DNA of 64,000 nucleotides from Gorsachius magnificus (GCA_034008185.1 CM067084.1:73994255-74058254), one strand, 5' to 3'. Positions 1 through 12,945 are shown, counted from the stretch's first letter. Numbers and translations are program-made. The notes: a model not told the origin generated them from the letters alone.

Positions 1-2361
1 GATAATTCCTAATCTAAGTTTCTGATAATACGGATTGCTTCAAAACTAACTGCGTTTAGAAAATTTCTACCAGTGTTCATGCAAGAGGATTTATTTGTTG
101 CAATCTGTTCAGGTCTCTGAGTCTCGTTCGCGGGCTGTAACAGGCGAACTCCCACAAAACTCACTTCCCATTCGCAGCTGTGTCAATGAAAGGAGAACCA
201 GGGCATCTGATACACACACACGAGAAGAAAAAGCATTTTCAGCAATTGTGGATTGGTCACAATTTCAATTTTCCTCCTTCTGATTAATTTCCATACTTCT
301 AAAAAGACAAACTTCTGTTCACACCTTATGGTTTATGGTTGCTTGTGTTTGATACTATTTAAATGCATTTTAAAATATCAAGATAACTCAGTTTCCTTCT
401 GGTACTGAGCTTCCTCTTCAAGCAATGTTCTCAGTCTGACTAAATCCCAATTAAAAAAATATGCACTTTACAACTATTTATTTTTATTTTTTTAATTTCT
501 CATTAGTTCCAGCAGCAGTTAGTAATCACTGCAAGGATAAAAGTCTTGCTTAAAAACATTACATTTAATCTAGATCCCCCAAGAGAACATCTAGTTTTCT
601 ACTGAATATCTTTCCACAATGATCCCTGCTTTCCACAGAATTGTTTGTTTTAATTAAAAACCATAAATATGTATAAATGAAAATTGAAAACTAAATAGTA
701 CAGCTACTACTTGGGACAGCTGACAAACTTGATGTTTGAGTCCTGTTGAAAATATTAAGATTTTCCATAGCACGTATGTTTTTTAGGACAGCTCAAGGAA
801 TTTCTCTGTTATGAATGTTTCACCTGGCACACAATATGCCAGCTGAAAACCAATTAATAGTTAGTGATAATTATCCAAGATTGAAATTTCTGCCTATATT
901 CATTTTTAATGATGGTTTTGAAATATTAAAAGCAAGGAAATGGGCAGATCAGATGACAGATTCATCACCCAGATGTGATGCCACAGACAGGTTTAATAAA
1001 GTGAAGATGAATACATGCTTTTAATGAGCTAGGACAGAGCTACTATGTTAATGAAACATCAGTTTTTAGACATCTGACCAGAGAGAAGTTCTTTCCTCCT
1101 GCTAGAGTTTGGATCAAAGTTCAGTTGCAGGTGTTTATCACACACTTTAGAGACTTAGATAACAAGAGGATCTGTTGGTCCACTTCTGCCATGTGTCCGT
1201 CTGGAGCAGTGACATTTTCCTGCAGACCTTCGAAGACCACCGACCTCAGCACGTGCTCGGGATGCTCCAAAGGTGGTCGTTTAGATGTTCAGAGCAATTC
1301 TAAGGGGCATGCAATGGCTCTGGGGGGTGGGAAAAAGAAAAATTTACTAGGCAGAAGCACACAGTAGTACGAATGGTGCAACATTAAATGTGCTAGAGTC
1401 ACAGAGAGGCAACATATGCACAGGCACGGCGAGCTGAAAGGCTGTTATCTCATCTTCAGCTCACGTTCTTGTGCCTGGCTTTTGAAAACGCCCCCACTAC
1501 ATACAGGTTTGGGCACACACGGATTTCTGCGTCACTTCGCAGTCTCTGCAGCCCTTTGTCCTTTCACGGCCACAGTCACAGTTCTCCACATACGGTCTGT
1601 AGGATGACTGCTGGGCAGGGGTACACGCTCATCTGGATTTTGGGTACTTGCATCTTGAAAAATGACTTTTGGTAATACAAAATGTCCTTGAATCAGTAGA
1701 CCCTGCTGCAATCCCATTCTACCCTTACAGCAACAGTCTCAAAAGCTGTTGTCTCAAACATGCAAGCCAAACAAAAGCCAATGTGATGTTCCAAGAGCTC
1801 TGGCCACTCTGAGAGTTTTGTAGGTGCAGTCACGGGCATTGAAAGCAGAAGGATATTCCTAACCCCCAGCTAATTGCATTACTTCACTATTTTCCTTGAC
1901 TGGTCTATCTGTTTCCTCCAGCAAGAAGGGTACAGCAGTGCTAAGAATGAGTATTCCTGATGCAACCACCATGTATTTGCCATTCGGCCTTGAGAAACTC
2001 CTCCTTTAGCCTGGGTCCCGCTCAGGTTCACAGGGACTTGCTGAGATTTAACTCCAATTTCTGAACTGCTTTCAGCTCCTTGCTGCCAGATAGCTTGTTT
2101 CAGACAAGTGCTAAAAAGGATCCTGTTACTACCCCAGATCAGGCCAAAGCATTTGGCAGCGCAGTGAGTGAGTTTCAGCCCACTGGCCTGGCTCACGCCA
2201 TTGGAGTGCAATTCAGCATCTCCTGGCAGGATGCTCACACTGTTGCCTGCCTGCGGGTTTGTGCCAGCTAGATGCTTCGTTCCTGCAGAGGATGAAAGGA
2301 GGACAGGTACCACCTAGATGTTTCATCTTTGAAAGCCTCCTGCTTTCTTTGTTTTACTTAG
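1..2361. other. Gene-free stretch, AT-rich
   Basis: No coding region, RNA gene or recognisable transposon is visible. The first 1 kb is AT-rich, with short T and A runs such as the T-rich patch near 478-500. Open frames here are short and share no motif with any family I know. This could be intron or intergenic DNA upstream of the candidate exon that begins at 2362. Confidence 0.6.
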
Positions 2362-2484
2362 AATGACTTTCATGTTATGGCTCACTTGCCTGAAGGCCAG
2401 CATGACGATGCTAATCTCTTTGGGAATGATGCAGAAGAGTTCATTATTAGTGAGCTTCTGGAAACTAAGATCCACAGCACTTTG
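2362..2484 (+). CDS. Candidate internal coding exon, gene unknown
   Basis: What is seen: a pyrimidine-rich tract (about 2336-2358) ends in a TAG acceptor at 2359-2361. It is followed by 123 bases that are open in one frame for exactly 41 codons, and then by a GTAAGC donor at 2485-2490. Both ends are in phase 0, so the exon could be skipped without shifting the frame. The peptide is acidic and helix-like; it contains DDANLFGNDAEEF followed by IISELLETKIHSTL. Codons are rich in G or A at position 1 and A or T at position 2, as real exons are. I do not recognise the protein family and assign no function. Against it: no partner exon is certain, and introns of this size contain many decoy exons. 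A short possible follow-on exon lies at 23684-23715. The ORF is below 60 codons, so simple ORF calling would miss it. Confidence 0.37.
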
Positions 2485-3967
2485 GTAAGCAGATGGCCAT
2501 GAGAAACCTTGCAGTGAGTCAGCAATGGTTGTTCCTTACAAACAACTCCCTGGCCTCAGAAAAATGATGTGAGGCCCTGGAAACACAAAGGGGGTTGCAG
2601 GGACGAGGGTTGCCATTCTCTTCTGGGTCCCCTCCATCTAAAAAAAAAAAGCCAACTGCAAATAAAGCACCTGCAAGAGAGAAATCTGATTCCAGCAATT
2701 TACGCCCATGTTGCACTCTGTTAACAGCCATAAAGGCAATGGCATTTGTGCAGGGTATGGGGTAAAACTGTTACCTCCTAACCTCAATCGGCAAGCTGGA
2801 GCCTGCACGGGAATGCACAGCACTGACAAGCCCAAGACTCACGCTACACTGTCAGAGTCAGATGGTATTATCGGCCGGTGAGGTTCTCCCATGAATATCA
2901 GAGTTTTCCCAGCAGACAGTCAAAGGAGATGTCCTACAGGGAGGAAAAAGACTTTATGGTCTCCGGATTCAGGAAAGATGAACAGAGTAATTGGACGGAT
3001 GCTGCCGTTACAGACATTTTTCCAGATTCTTTGTAATGTTCATATGTTTCAAAGATGTTGTGCACTCTGCAGGCAGGGACATATTGCTGTGAACCAGAGT
3101 GGAGGACACATGTCTCTGGGCTTTATCTAACATCTAACCTTGCTTTGATGTTATCTCAGAAGGGGAAGGTCAGGGAAAATTGCTATCTTTTCCCAACAAA
3201 TTGAGCAGATAAGCAAAGTCCTGCAATACCAGTTGGCAAAGACGACTGCCTCTTTCAAGTCAGCCACTCGCATTGGCAGTGCTGCAAGCACCCAAGCAGA
3301 TGAGGAGGTCTGGGTGGACAGCTCTGAGCGCCACAGAGCTGATAGGAGCTGAGGCCATGACCCATGCAGCTCAGTGGCAAATGTGAGGCAAAAGTGCCTT
3401 TTGGCCCATGCTGTGGGCTTTAGCCTTGGGGTTCAGCCTGGGCATGACAGCCAAGGCCAGCTGGCGGCATCACTGAAGCACTGGAGGACCCCTGAACCTG
3501 TAAATCAAAGAAAAGCAGATGAGAAGAGGGAAGGAGAGGGTCTTCACCTTCACCCCGAGGGTCTGATGGTTTCTTTCCAGCTCTTTGATGCCATGCAGCT
3601 GACACATCCATGGGGCTTGCTGTGCTGCAAGCCAGGACTATTTGTCCCTGGTCAGCGTGGTCATCTCACACCATGTCCTCTCCATCCCTCCCCTTCCTTG
3701 CATGACCTGACACTGATGGCACTGCGGCACCGCCGCTGGCAGGGTACACGCTCACATCATGTGAGGGGCACGCTGTGGGGCAAGCCTCGTTCACCCACAC
3801 CAGAGGATCACCTGTTTTCAAAATCTGTAAGCACCCACAGTATGGCAAGCTAGGAGGGAAGATGCAGTAACATCACTATTAAAAATGCTAAGGAATCAGT
3901 AGGAGGTTAAATGAAAAGTGAGGAGCTAGCTAGCTTTCCAGGGAAAGTCAAAGAATAAGTGTGAGTG

Positions 3968-4013
3968 GATATATATATTTATATATACTTGTATGTATAT
4001 ATTTATTTACATC
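3968..4013. repeat. AT-rich simple repeat
   Basis: Imperfect TA/TATT simple sequence: runs of alternating TA are interrupted by TTT and TTG. It is a low-complexity patch with no sign of function. Confidence 0.7.
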
Positions 4014-7000
4014 TATGTAGAAGATGAGGATGGTTTTAGAAAAAGATTTGCAAGCATCCTGTATTTCCTCTGGTATGTTATTTCCTCAGATAATGTGAGT
4101 GACTGATGTGTGGGGGTTGCTACACATCCATTTCCCATTGCAGACAGAGCTATTACTTAGGTAATCAATATTTAATCTCTATTAGGGGGAGTAATTTTTA
4201 AGCCTACTTTAAAAAGCACATCTGCAGCACTTGATATAAATCATGGCCATGCAGGGCTGTGCTGGACTCAATCTTCTGTATCTCAGGAGAGGAACAGGCC
4301 TTTGCATGGGGGCAAAAGGAAGGAAAGAAACCTATGAAACTTTAATAGCTCTATTTCAGGCAATGGAATGCATCCAAAATAGCACAGGCTTGATTCACAC
4401 CCTGATTTTTGAGAGGGTGGTAGAGAACATGGGGTAAGGGTATCAGCATCTGTCCTGTGGTGAGTCAGAAGCTGCAGCCAGAGCTGCAACGATCCCTCTC
4501 TCCTCTGCTCCCAGAAAGAAGGCTTGGTCAAAGCTGAAACATTTTGCAGACATATGTCAGCTCATAGCTAGAAGGGCTGGGGCTGACAGAGGCAGGCTCA
4601 GCTGCTAGAGGCTGACGAGGAATTTGGAGAATCAGATCTAATCCTTTCCCTGCCTAATTTGGACTGATCCAGGATGAAGATTCTGGCCTGGGTCGAGTAG
4701 AGCAGGAATTTGAATCAGTTCTGGTTGGACCTTTCTTGTTTCTTATTCAAGGCATAGTTTCAAAACAGCCTCAGGAGCCCAAGTCACCAGATTTTTGCAG
4801 CATCCCCAGCATGCAGCATACCAAGGGATAAGATGGGAACTTCCCTGCTCCTGGGTCTCGGTGGTTGCCAATGGTCAGGCTGGTCCAAGCTCAGGGAGGG
4901 CTTACAGCGGTGTGAGCCCAGGGTGTTTCTCCCTGGCCTTCTACCTCCAGCACTGCTGGATTTGCAGTCCACCCCGGCTGCCTCGAGGGAGTACGAGGAC
5001 TCCCAGCTTCTCCCCCCAAAAGACCTCCATCATCATATAGAAATACAGATTTTTATGCTAAAATGCCCTTTTTCAGCACTCAGAGATCTATAGTAGGCGA
5101 ATTCAGTAGGAACTGGATGGTGTAACTGTCCTGGCTTTGAAGTGAAAGTTGTGCCAATTTTAACAATATTTGAATAAATTAAGAAAAAGGCAAGGGTGAA
5201 TCATGTACCCGTGTGCCCAGCACTGAAATGTATCCGAAACACCAATTTTTCTACCTACAGCAATGAGATAAACTTGTGACTGCTCTCTCCGATCTGCTAA
5301 CTGTTCTCACAGGATTAGGACACCTTTAACAGCAGAGATGTTGGATATTGTTTGGATGAGATATGGCTAAAGACTTTGAGAAAACATTTAGGTATTTGGC
5401 ATAAAGAAAAGTGGGGGGGCTGAGGTTTATCAGAAATAAGCACTGAGCCAACACAGCTTCATTATTTGCAGTCCCGGTTCAAGGCCAGCAGAACGTACCA
5501 GGCACACAAAGGGCATGCTGGCCCAAGGCTGCTGAAAGTTAATATTGTGCAAGATTTCTGCAGATGTGGAATAGCAAACTATTCTGAAATCCAATGCTCC
5601 ATTCAGCAGAGATCAAAATTGGCAGGGAGAATGAGCACAGAACGGCATCAGAAGGCAATGTGTAGTCCACTCATGCTAAAAAATAAAAGCATTTATACCC
5701 TTCGTTTCGGTTGCTTCCAGGTCTCTTCTTTCTCTCTGTCGCTGAATGCATTGTGGCTTGCTTCTGGGCTCCTGTTTGGAGAGGATCTCAGCACTTTCCA
5801 GAATAAAAAAAAAATGCTCAGTGAGACTGAGGGAATAGTTTATTCCAGGATCTGCTCCTTACAGACAGTGCAGATGTGCCAGGGTTGGCTCTGGTTTATA
5901 AACAGCAGGGACACAGGTTTTTCTTCTCCAAAGGCAGCTAACTCTGTAAGGCATTGACTGCTGTGGTCGCCCCATCTCCTGCCTGGCATGAGGATAGCAT
6001 CTTGACTTATTTCAGACCTTACATACGCTTACTGGTTTGATCAGCCTGAAGTTCCAGTCCCGTATATTAATGAACCTGACTTCTGCCATGACAGTTCAAA
6101 GCCTGATAATGTCTGTGGAGTTGTCTTATGTCTGACAGCAGCTCCTTCCAGGAGCTGCAGGGGAAAAGGCAAGAAATGTACAGCAAATGCTCATGAAATA
6201 ATTTATGCATAGGAAAAGCTTCGACTCTCTTTGCTAGTGGGAGTTTCTTGCTCACATTTGTCAGAGTTTGTATCCCCTCTGAAAAGGAATATTTTGGCTC
6301 TTGCATGCCGTGGATGTTCTCAATAATAATGGATATGTCTTTTTAAAAATTTGCCTGAAATAAGACAGGTTCACTTGTTTCTCCTGCTGGGGAGAGGATG
6401 TGAGAACAAAACATGCCCTGACAGAACTTAACCACCCTTTATAACGTTCTCCTGGAAAGCACTGGGATACTGAAGATGAGGTGGGTTTAAGAAAGTGATG
6501 AAACAAAATGTTTGAATAAAGCTGTGATGGCGGAAAACACTTGCAGGAGTAACGTAAAATGGGTGGAAACCAAAATCTTCGCTTGTTTTTTAGATTTTTC
6601 AATATCAAAGATTCCTTCTGTGTTTGGCTTCAGATTGAAGGCTCATTCATATTTCCTAAAGGATAGTTTGTGCCCACCTTCTTCATGCAGTTTGTTTTAA
6701 ATTCAGAGCTCTGCGTTGGGACACTTTATTTACGGTTACAGTATCCAGATAGGTCTTGGCAACACCTCCTCCTACAAATGACAAATATTTGCAAAACGGT
6801 TTGAATTGTGTACACGGAGACACAAGACGGCAGAAGCTGAGCTTTTCCAGCGATGCCTGTACAGTAGTTTTGTGCTGTAACTCTGCGATGCACAGCCTTG
6901 CTCCAGAATTTACTGTTCCAGGCTTCTGCTCCAAGCAGGGCTGTAAATTACCATTTCAATGGCTTAGTTTTAATTAACCATTTTCCCAAGGAAGATTCCA

Positions 7001-9088
7001 AAAAAGTAAAAGCGCAGGCCATGGATATCCATTTCCAGGTTTTGTAGTACTATGTAGCTCTCTGCCTATTTTTGTGGGGTTTTATTATGTTTTCCAACTT
7101 TCCCTAATCCCATCTAAATGATCAATATTCTTTTTTCAGCCCTAACTCTTAAGTGACTGTCTCTAAAACCTATGTAATGCCCAATATGTTTTGTTCCCAT
7201 TTGAAAGTTTACCTTATTTCAGACCAAAAAAAGCAATTTCAGTTAAGTTGAAATGTATGGGTTTGGTTTCAGGGCTACCTCTCTCTGACATAAAACTACT
7301 AAGCCTTTATTGAAATATATATGTTTCTACCATAAACACCCCCTTTATAGAATGCACCTGGTGAATATAATAGAAAACATATTTGTTTCTCATAAGAAAC
7401 CGAGCAACTGTTCTGTAATAATATATAGTCTATTTGATATTTAAAAGGTCATAATTTTACACAAAGAAAAGAAAAATGCAGGCACAATAAAAAGTAACAT
7501 TAAAAATGTAGCTGCACCTCTCCCACATCTGCTTTTGTCTTGCGCTGATAAGAGCAGCTGACTTGCATGCAGCATGCTCCAATAACAGAGAGACTGAAAT
7601 AATATCTCTGTACCTCACTGGCCTCAGAGTTAGCATTTCCCAGTCCGTAACAATTCAACCTCCGAGCCCCTTGGGAGATAAGAATGCGATTCCCGTGTAT
7701 TTAGGGCAGGGAGAGCTGAGGCACTGGATGGACAAACACATTTTCCACTGCCACACAGGAAGCCCGCAAGATTGCCGGAGTAAACTCTGGTTTGCTGAGT
7801 GTAAGATCAAGTTCTGAGTGCCTCGTCTGAAGGGTTGCACATAACATATGCAGAGTAGGACCTCCAGCAGACCATGCACCACCTGACCGTGCAGGAACAT
7901 GGGCTACTCTATAGAAGAATACAAACCTACTCTACATAGAAAATGAAGCTCATGGGATGTAACATCTCCTGTGACCCTGGGAGAAATTCCTGACCATGGA
8001 TGTGCAGCACCAACAAGGAGGAGCCAGGTCCTTTGCATTCCTGGAGCAGGTCTAGAGGATCACCCCTCCTTCCAGTCAAACCACCGCAACCTCTGAGATT
8101 TTCCTCACCTGATTTGCACTTAAAGAAATGCAGATCCTACATATACAACATGTATGACAGCTCTTACAGTACGACATGCACTCTGGCTGGGTTGCTGCCT
8201 TTTTGAGCCTCCTTTTATTAAGGGCAATGGTGAAATTCCCACAGATGAACTCAGACTTGCCCTTAAGTCTTAGAGGATAACCTATGCCAGATCCAAATCA
8301 AGGGATTCAGGAGCCACAACACTTAGTATTGAGAAACCAGTATATTCAGGGATGTTTGGCCTCTCAGCAGAGCCCAGTGTCTAAGCTCCAGTCCTGGGCT
8401 TCCTTGCACTGCTGAGGAAGGCTGGGTGCTCACAGCCCATCCTAGGAGACATCCCTGCCTTGGCAGGAGACTGTCCCACCATGCCAAAAAGCCACATGGC
8501 TCTAGAGGGAACAGGATTTTCTAGTGAGTAATGATGTTACTGACCTGAAATAAGATGGGCTGTATCTGTCTTTGAAGGGTTGTTTTAGTATTTTGTGTTG
8601 ATCAGTGCTTGGAAAAAAGTCAAGAACTGTGGGAAGGTGCTCACACCCAGGTCTGGACAGCCATGCTCACTACCTGCTTTCTAGTCCAGCAAAACTTTCT
8701 TTTGAAGGCAGAGACATAATTTCAACAGATGGGACTAAAGTGTCTTCCCCAACCAAAACACGAGGGAAGGAAATATCTTCATATCTTGAAAAGACATCAT
8801 GACAACTTGAAAAGCAAGAGAAGTGGGATGAATCCTCTAAGGATGGGGGGATCTGAATGTAGTACTGGACTGCCCTGCTCTGTAGGCACTGAGGGGAGCG
8901 GTAGGTGCTGGTATGCTCTTGGAGGAGAGCGATGCCATTAGTGTTCCCAGCACCTTCAGTGTTTAAATTGCTTCTCAAGTGTCTACATTAGCTTAATAAC
9001 CCTTGATTCCTGATGCAAAGGACTGACTCAAAACCCTCTTTTACACCAGAGCTTGTATTTGAATAGGGAACTAATTTTTTTTTTTTGC

Positions 9089-9111
9089 AGAAGGAAGGAA
9101 GGAAAGAAGGG
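9089..9111. repeat. GGAA-type homopurine microsatellite
   Basis: A pure purine run built mostly of GAAG and GAAA words directly follows a T12 and GC. It resembles a degenerate (GGAA)n microsatellite. Confidence 0.65.
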
Positions 9112-9440
9112 CAGTAGGAAGGATGTATGGACAGACCAATGAAGATACATGTGGTTTCTCATCTGTTTTTATCATCCCCAGAATCGTGCATACCAGCAAT
9201 AGCAAACACTGCCTTCTTTGAGCTACTGACTGCAGGTGATCTGGATGCATGAGCAGAGACACCTTTTCATTATGGTTTTGCTCTCCTCTTTGAACTCTCT
9301 TGGTGCTTGCTCTCATCTTGAAAGTTTTTGGTTCCTTTTCTTTGTAAATCTTCCACATTTCTAAAAGCAGATTAACAAGAAAATTATACTCTTTGGACAA
9401 AAGTCTTTGCATATAGAAATGGCAGAAAGATATGAAAACA

Positions 9441-9600
9441 GCAGTCTGTGCTAGCAGTTGAAGCAGGATGAGATTGTCAGAGCTGGACTCCTGGGTTCAA
9501 TATTTCAATGTTCGGCACTGTTGCTGTGTGAACTACTCAACAACTCTGTGCCTCGTTTTATTTCTCTGTGAATTCATGCATAAAATATTATTATTCCTTT
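9441..9600 (+). mobile_element. MIR/CORE-SINE relic, sense
   Basis: The segment follows the order of an amniote MIR consensus. A diverged tRNA-like head leads to GACTCCTGGGTTCAA, then a GCTGTGTGAAC block, a CTCTGTGCCTC block, and an ATTATTATTCC end comparable to the MIR ATAATAATA stretch. These are non-autonomous retroposons formerly mobilised by LINE machinery. The copy is old, with many substitutions, and has no coding capacity. It lies about 350 bp from a second relic in the opposite orientation. The assignment rests on memory of the consensus, not on an alignment. Confidence 0.68.
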
Positions 9601-9949
9601 CCCTCTCATTTTTTTCACTGAGCTTTGGCTGTGCTTTGCACCACACCAAGCACAATTCCTGCTCATGGGAAATGCGATCTGGAGAGCGGTATTGTTCATT
9701 TAGACAAAGCTCTGTGTATGCAGGTAATATAGTCTAGGGCAAGTGCTGCATCTTCCAGTTTCCTCTTTAAAGAGCACACTTTAGGAAATATAACAGTGAA
9801 GATATCACCATTGTCATCACGGTCTGGACCCGCTTGAGGAATATGTGCAGGTCCTGTTGGCATGGGACTGGGCTTCTCATGGTTGTTGGTGCTGACCTCC
9901 TCAAGACACCCCTAAGAGGTAAGAAAGCATTAGAAGCTGCAGGTAAGCA

Positions 9950-10065
9950 CAGGGGCTGGGTTTCCCTAGGCTAAGGGACTTGCCCAAGGTTACCAAGAAA
10001 GTCTGTGGCAGAGCAGAGATTTAAACCCTCAAGTATAGGGTGCTGTGTTCACTCCCCTTGGGTGC
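9950..10065 (-). mobile_element. MIR/CORE-SINE relic, antisense
   Basis: Read on the plus strand, the segment contains GGGACTTGCCCAAGGTTACC, then AAGTCTGTGGCAGAGCAGAG and a diverged AACCC block. This is the reverse complement of the MIR core (GTGACCTTGGGCAAGTCACTT, then the CTCTGCCACT block, then the GGGTTC block). It is better preserved than the copy at 9441-9600. The two copies face each other. Confidence 0.78.
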
Positions 10066-10904
10066 AGGAGCTATACACTGTATAGGAGGAGGGGGTGGCT
10101 GAATGGAAGACAGCAGGCTGTTCATTGCACTGGGTTGTTAGATTTGCCACAAGACCTGAAAAAGTTTCAGGGTTGACAGCAGCGCTGCAAAATGAGAGCA
10201 GAGATGAGTGTCCCTCCCATGAAAGCTTCGTGGCACAGCATTATGGGGACGATGGCTCATGGGGTATGGGTAACACGCGGCATTGCCAGCTGCAAGCAAT
10301 TTTTTGAGCAAGCTTTTTCCCATCCCTTTCCCATTTGTAATAATGGTGAACTTGGTTTAGCAAGGAAGAGATTGGTTTTCTCGTTTCTTTTTTTTTCTTT
10401 GTTTTAGTTTTTGGTGTCATTGCCTTTGACTGCAGAAGTGTAATAACCAGTGGTTTGCAATGGTGCATCAGATACACTGGGGTTGTTTGCAACTTTTACA
10501 GAAAAAATATTTTCTTTCAATCGAGTCACTTCCTTTTCTCAAAGAAAATAAACGGTAACTCCAGAGCCGAGCTCCCCAGCAAATGGTGTCTCCAGCAGCT
10601 GAGGGCTTAGTGGATAAAAGCTTGATGGGGACCACAAGGTGCCTGCACACTGCACAGGGCAGAGCTGCCCTCTGCTCACCGCGGGCAGGCTGCCCTGTGC
10701 TGCGGGCAGCTGGGGCATCCCCCTGCTCAGGCCCTGGCCCGATGGGCTCTTTGCCCCAGCTGCTCTTAATTTTCCTTCCCTCTTGCTAGCCGATTTATCT
10801 CCCTCCCCTCCTATCTCTGCCCCGTCCTTTGTTTTTCCTTTCAGCTAATCCCTTCCTGCTTTTCCCCTGGCCCCTTCTGTGTTACATGTACACACACACT
10901 TTTG

Positions 10905-11125
10905 TATCCAGGGAAGTTAATTTAGATTAAGGGAAGGGATGGATTTAAAAATGAATAGCTGTCCCTGAATAACTCCACGTGGAGATGCCCTAATTTTGGA
11001 ATAAAAGCATTTTCCAATGAACACGATCCTTTGTATATAGCAAATTAAACCAATTCAGTTTGAAATCATTCCGCTAGGATTGCAAGTGCTCATCTGATTA
11101 TACCCAGATTTAATTGGGAACATCT
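10905..11125. promoter_or_regulatory. Possible conserved non-coding element
   Basis: AT-rich but complex sequence with several homeodomain-type cores (TAATTT, AAATTAAACC, TTTAATTGGG) and a perfect 12-bp palindrome centred on the E-box CACGTG at 10973-10984. It contains no repeat. The call rests only on texture; alignment to other birds and reptiles would decide it. Confidence 0.25.
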
Positions 11126-11304
11126 CCTCATGCCAAATTTGCCATAAAGACAAGATCCTGTTCCACTCCCGGGCGTGCATGGATACCCCTCCCAAACCAT
11201 TCAAAGCAAGCAATACATCTGCCACCCAACCAACCATGAAGGAATCAGGGAGCTAACATAATATTTGCAAGCCAAACTCTGCTCACTCTTCTGCAGTACT
11301 CCTT

Positions 11305-11395
11305 TGTCTGCTTAGACTGCAAACTCCAGGGTGAGAAAACTTTCTCCCTCTGTTTTTTCTGTGGTGCCTGGCACAGAGAGATCCCAGCCTTCATT
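11305..11395 (+). mobile_element. Old amniote SINE-like relic
   Basis: The segment AGACTGCAAACTCCAGGG, followed by a pyrimidine-rich stretch, GGTGCCTGGCACAGAG and ATCCC, resembles a dispersed sequence common in bird, turtle and crocodile genomes. That sequence reads as a 'TGTAAGCTCTTTGGGGCAGGGA ... GCGCCTAGCACAATGGGG' consensus. It is heavily diverged and the family name is uncertain. Confidence 0.45.
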
Positions 11396-12923
11396 GTACG
11401 GTCATGGCACAGCAAACAAAGGAATCAGCAGAAAGGGTTGTGCTTTCACAAGTGCCTCCCGGTCCCACGCAAACTTAACTCCCTTTGACGGCTGCAGGGC
11501 AGCAGTTTTTACCTCATCCAAATTTAGGAACCAGACTTAGCCAGCTGGTCTCTGGAGACCTCCTCCACAGAAACCTGGGAAAACAGCTCCTCTAGAGAAG
11601 TGAGAGAAATGGTTTATCTCCCTGGTAGAGCTTCTCCCCAGTAAATTCAGGAGCTACAGGATCAACTACCTCATTTAAGTGCTTCAGGTTGGGTTTCTGA
11701 ATACACCCATGGGCACTTCCCCCCAACACAGAGGAAATTTTATGAAGAACAATGAAAAGAGTAGGAAGGCAATGGGTAGAGAAGCAGTGGGAAGAGAACA
11801 TGCCTAGAATATTTCATGGAGCAAAGGTGGGGAGAAGCACTAAAGTTGAACTGAAGAAAGATTAGTATCCAGCTGGACTGGGTAAGTCTGCAGGAAGTGA
11901 AGAGCCCCATGCTGCTCGGTGGCTCACAGAGTGGCTACTCCACATTTACAGTGGTGTTGGGATTCAGACTTTGGTCTTTCTACTCCAAAACTACGATTTT
12001 GTGCCACACACAAGCAGACAACCCCTGTGCAACACTGGGCACTACCACAGAGAGCTCCCAGTCCCGGCGTTAGAGCTGTCTCATGGAGATCTTGGGTTAA
12101 TTAACATAAGAAGCGTTTGGAGATCCTAGGGGGACAGCTGCTGCTTCAATGGACTAGAGCTGCCCAGAGTTTTCTGGACATGGCTATTTTTGCCACTGTA
12201 CTGGTTCAGTTGACCATGTGTTTTGAATGAGGAGTTATTCCCAGAAAATGGGTACTTGATTACAAAATGAAGTCAAGCTCCCCAAGTCTTCCATGGTCAC
12301 TCATCATTGTGCTCCTTACACTGAGAAAACACGTGTGCATAATGGCCAGAGTCGACACCCAAGAACTGGAGACATGGCTCCAGTGTCCCTGGATGCCTGA
12401 ACACCTTTAGAAGAGAATCCAGAGGCCAAGCTCAGCCTCTAAGGCGACGGCGTTGGAACACTCTTTGTCTTTTGTAGCAATCTGGCATTATGATCCCTGA
12501 CATTAAGATTTCCAGCTAACAGAGTTTTGTTTGTATATTTGAGAATAAGGCCAGCAAACTCTGATTTGCCTATCCACAGATGACATTTGCTGCTTGCTAT
12601 GTAGGAAACATCCCATGCAAATAGCAGCCTGTTCTCCTTCTCCTGTAAATTTATTTTCTGAACTTTTGCATGATATGGGTTACAGCCTGTTTCAAAACTT
12701 CCCTCCAATGCTCACAAGAATGCTACTAAGCCTGAAAAGCTGGCTGGAAAGCTGGCCAGACCTCTCTTTACCATTGGGAAATCCACTGAAGTTCCAGATT
12801 TAAGGGGGGAGACAGGAAATGACCTGTAGCATCAACAACCATTGACATTAATTTCAGCTGAAAGGAGACACCAGCAGCCGAATACCCGAACAAGCTCATT
12901 TCCTCTCCTCCAGCTGTCTCAGG

Positions 12924-12945
12924 CTCCAGTTCAGCTGAACTGGAG
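12924..12945. repeat. Perfect 22-bp palindrome
   Basis: CTCCAGTTCAG is followed directly by its reverse complement CTGAACTGGAG with no spacer. The symmetry stops on both sides. It could form a short cruciform or be a symmetric protein-binding site; no protein is assigned. Confidence 0.9.

Larger units (their letters stand above)
2485..9440. other. Gene-free stretch
   Basis: No gene or well-supported element is seen. It contains an AT dinucleotide-rich patch at about 3968-4013, a 9-bp stem hairpin with a 3-nt loop at 6138-6158, and a GGAA-type purine run at 9089-9111 after a T12 run. Open frames such as 3374-3853 and 5466-5957 lack any recognisable domain, splice context or coding-like codon pattern. 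Confidence 0.55.

Noticed and set aside
4360..4433. Short exon-like segment between TTTCAG and GTAAGG
   Set aside because: The pyrimidine tract is weak and 74 bp open in one frame is expected often by chance.
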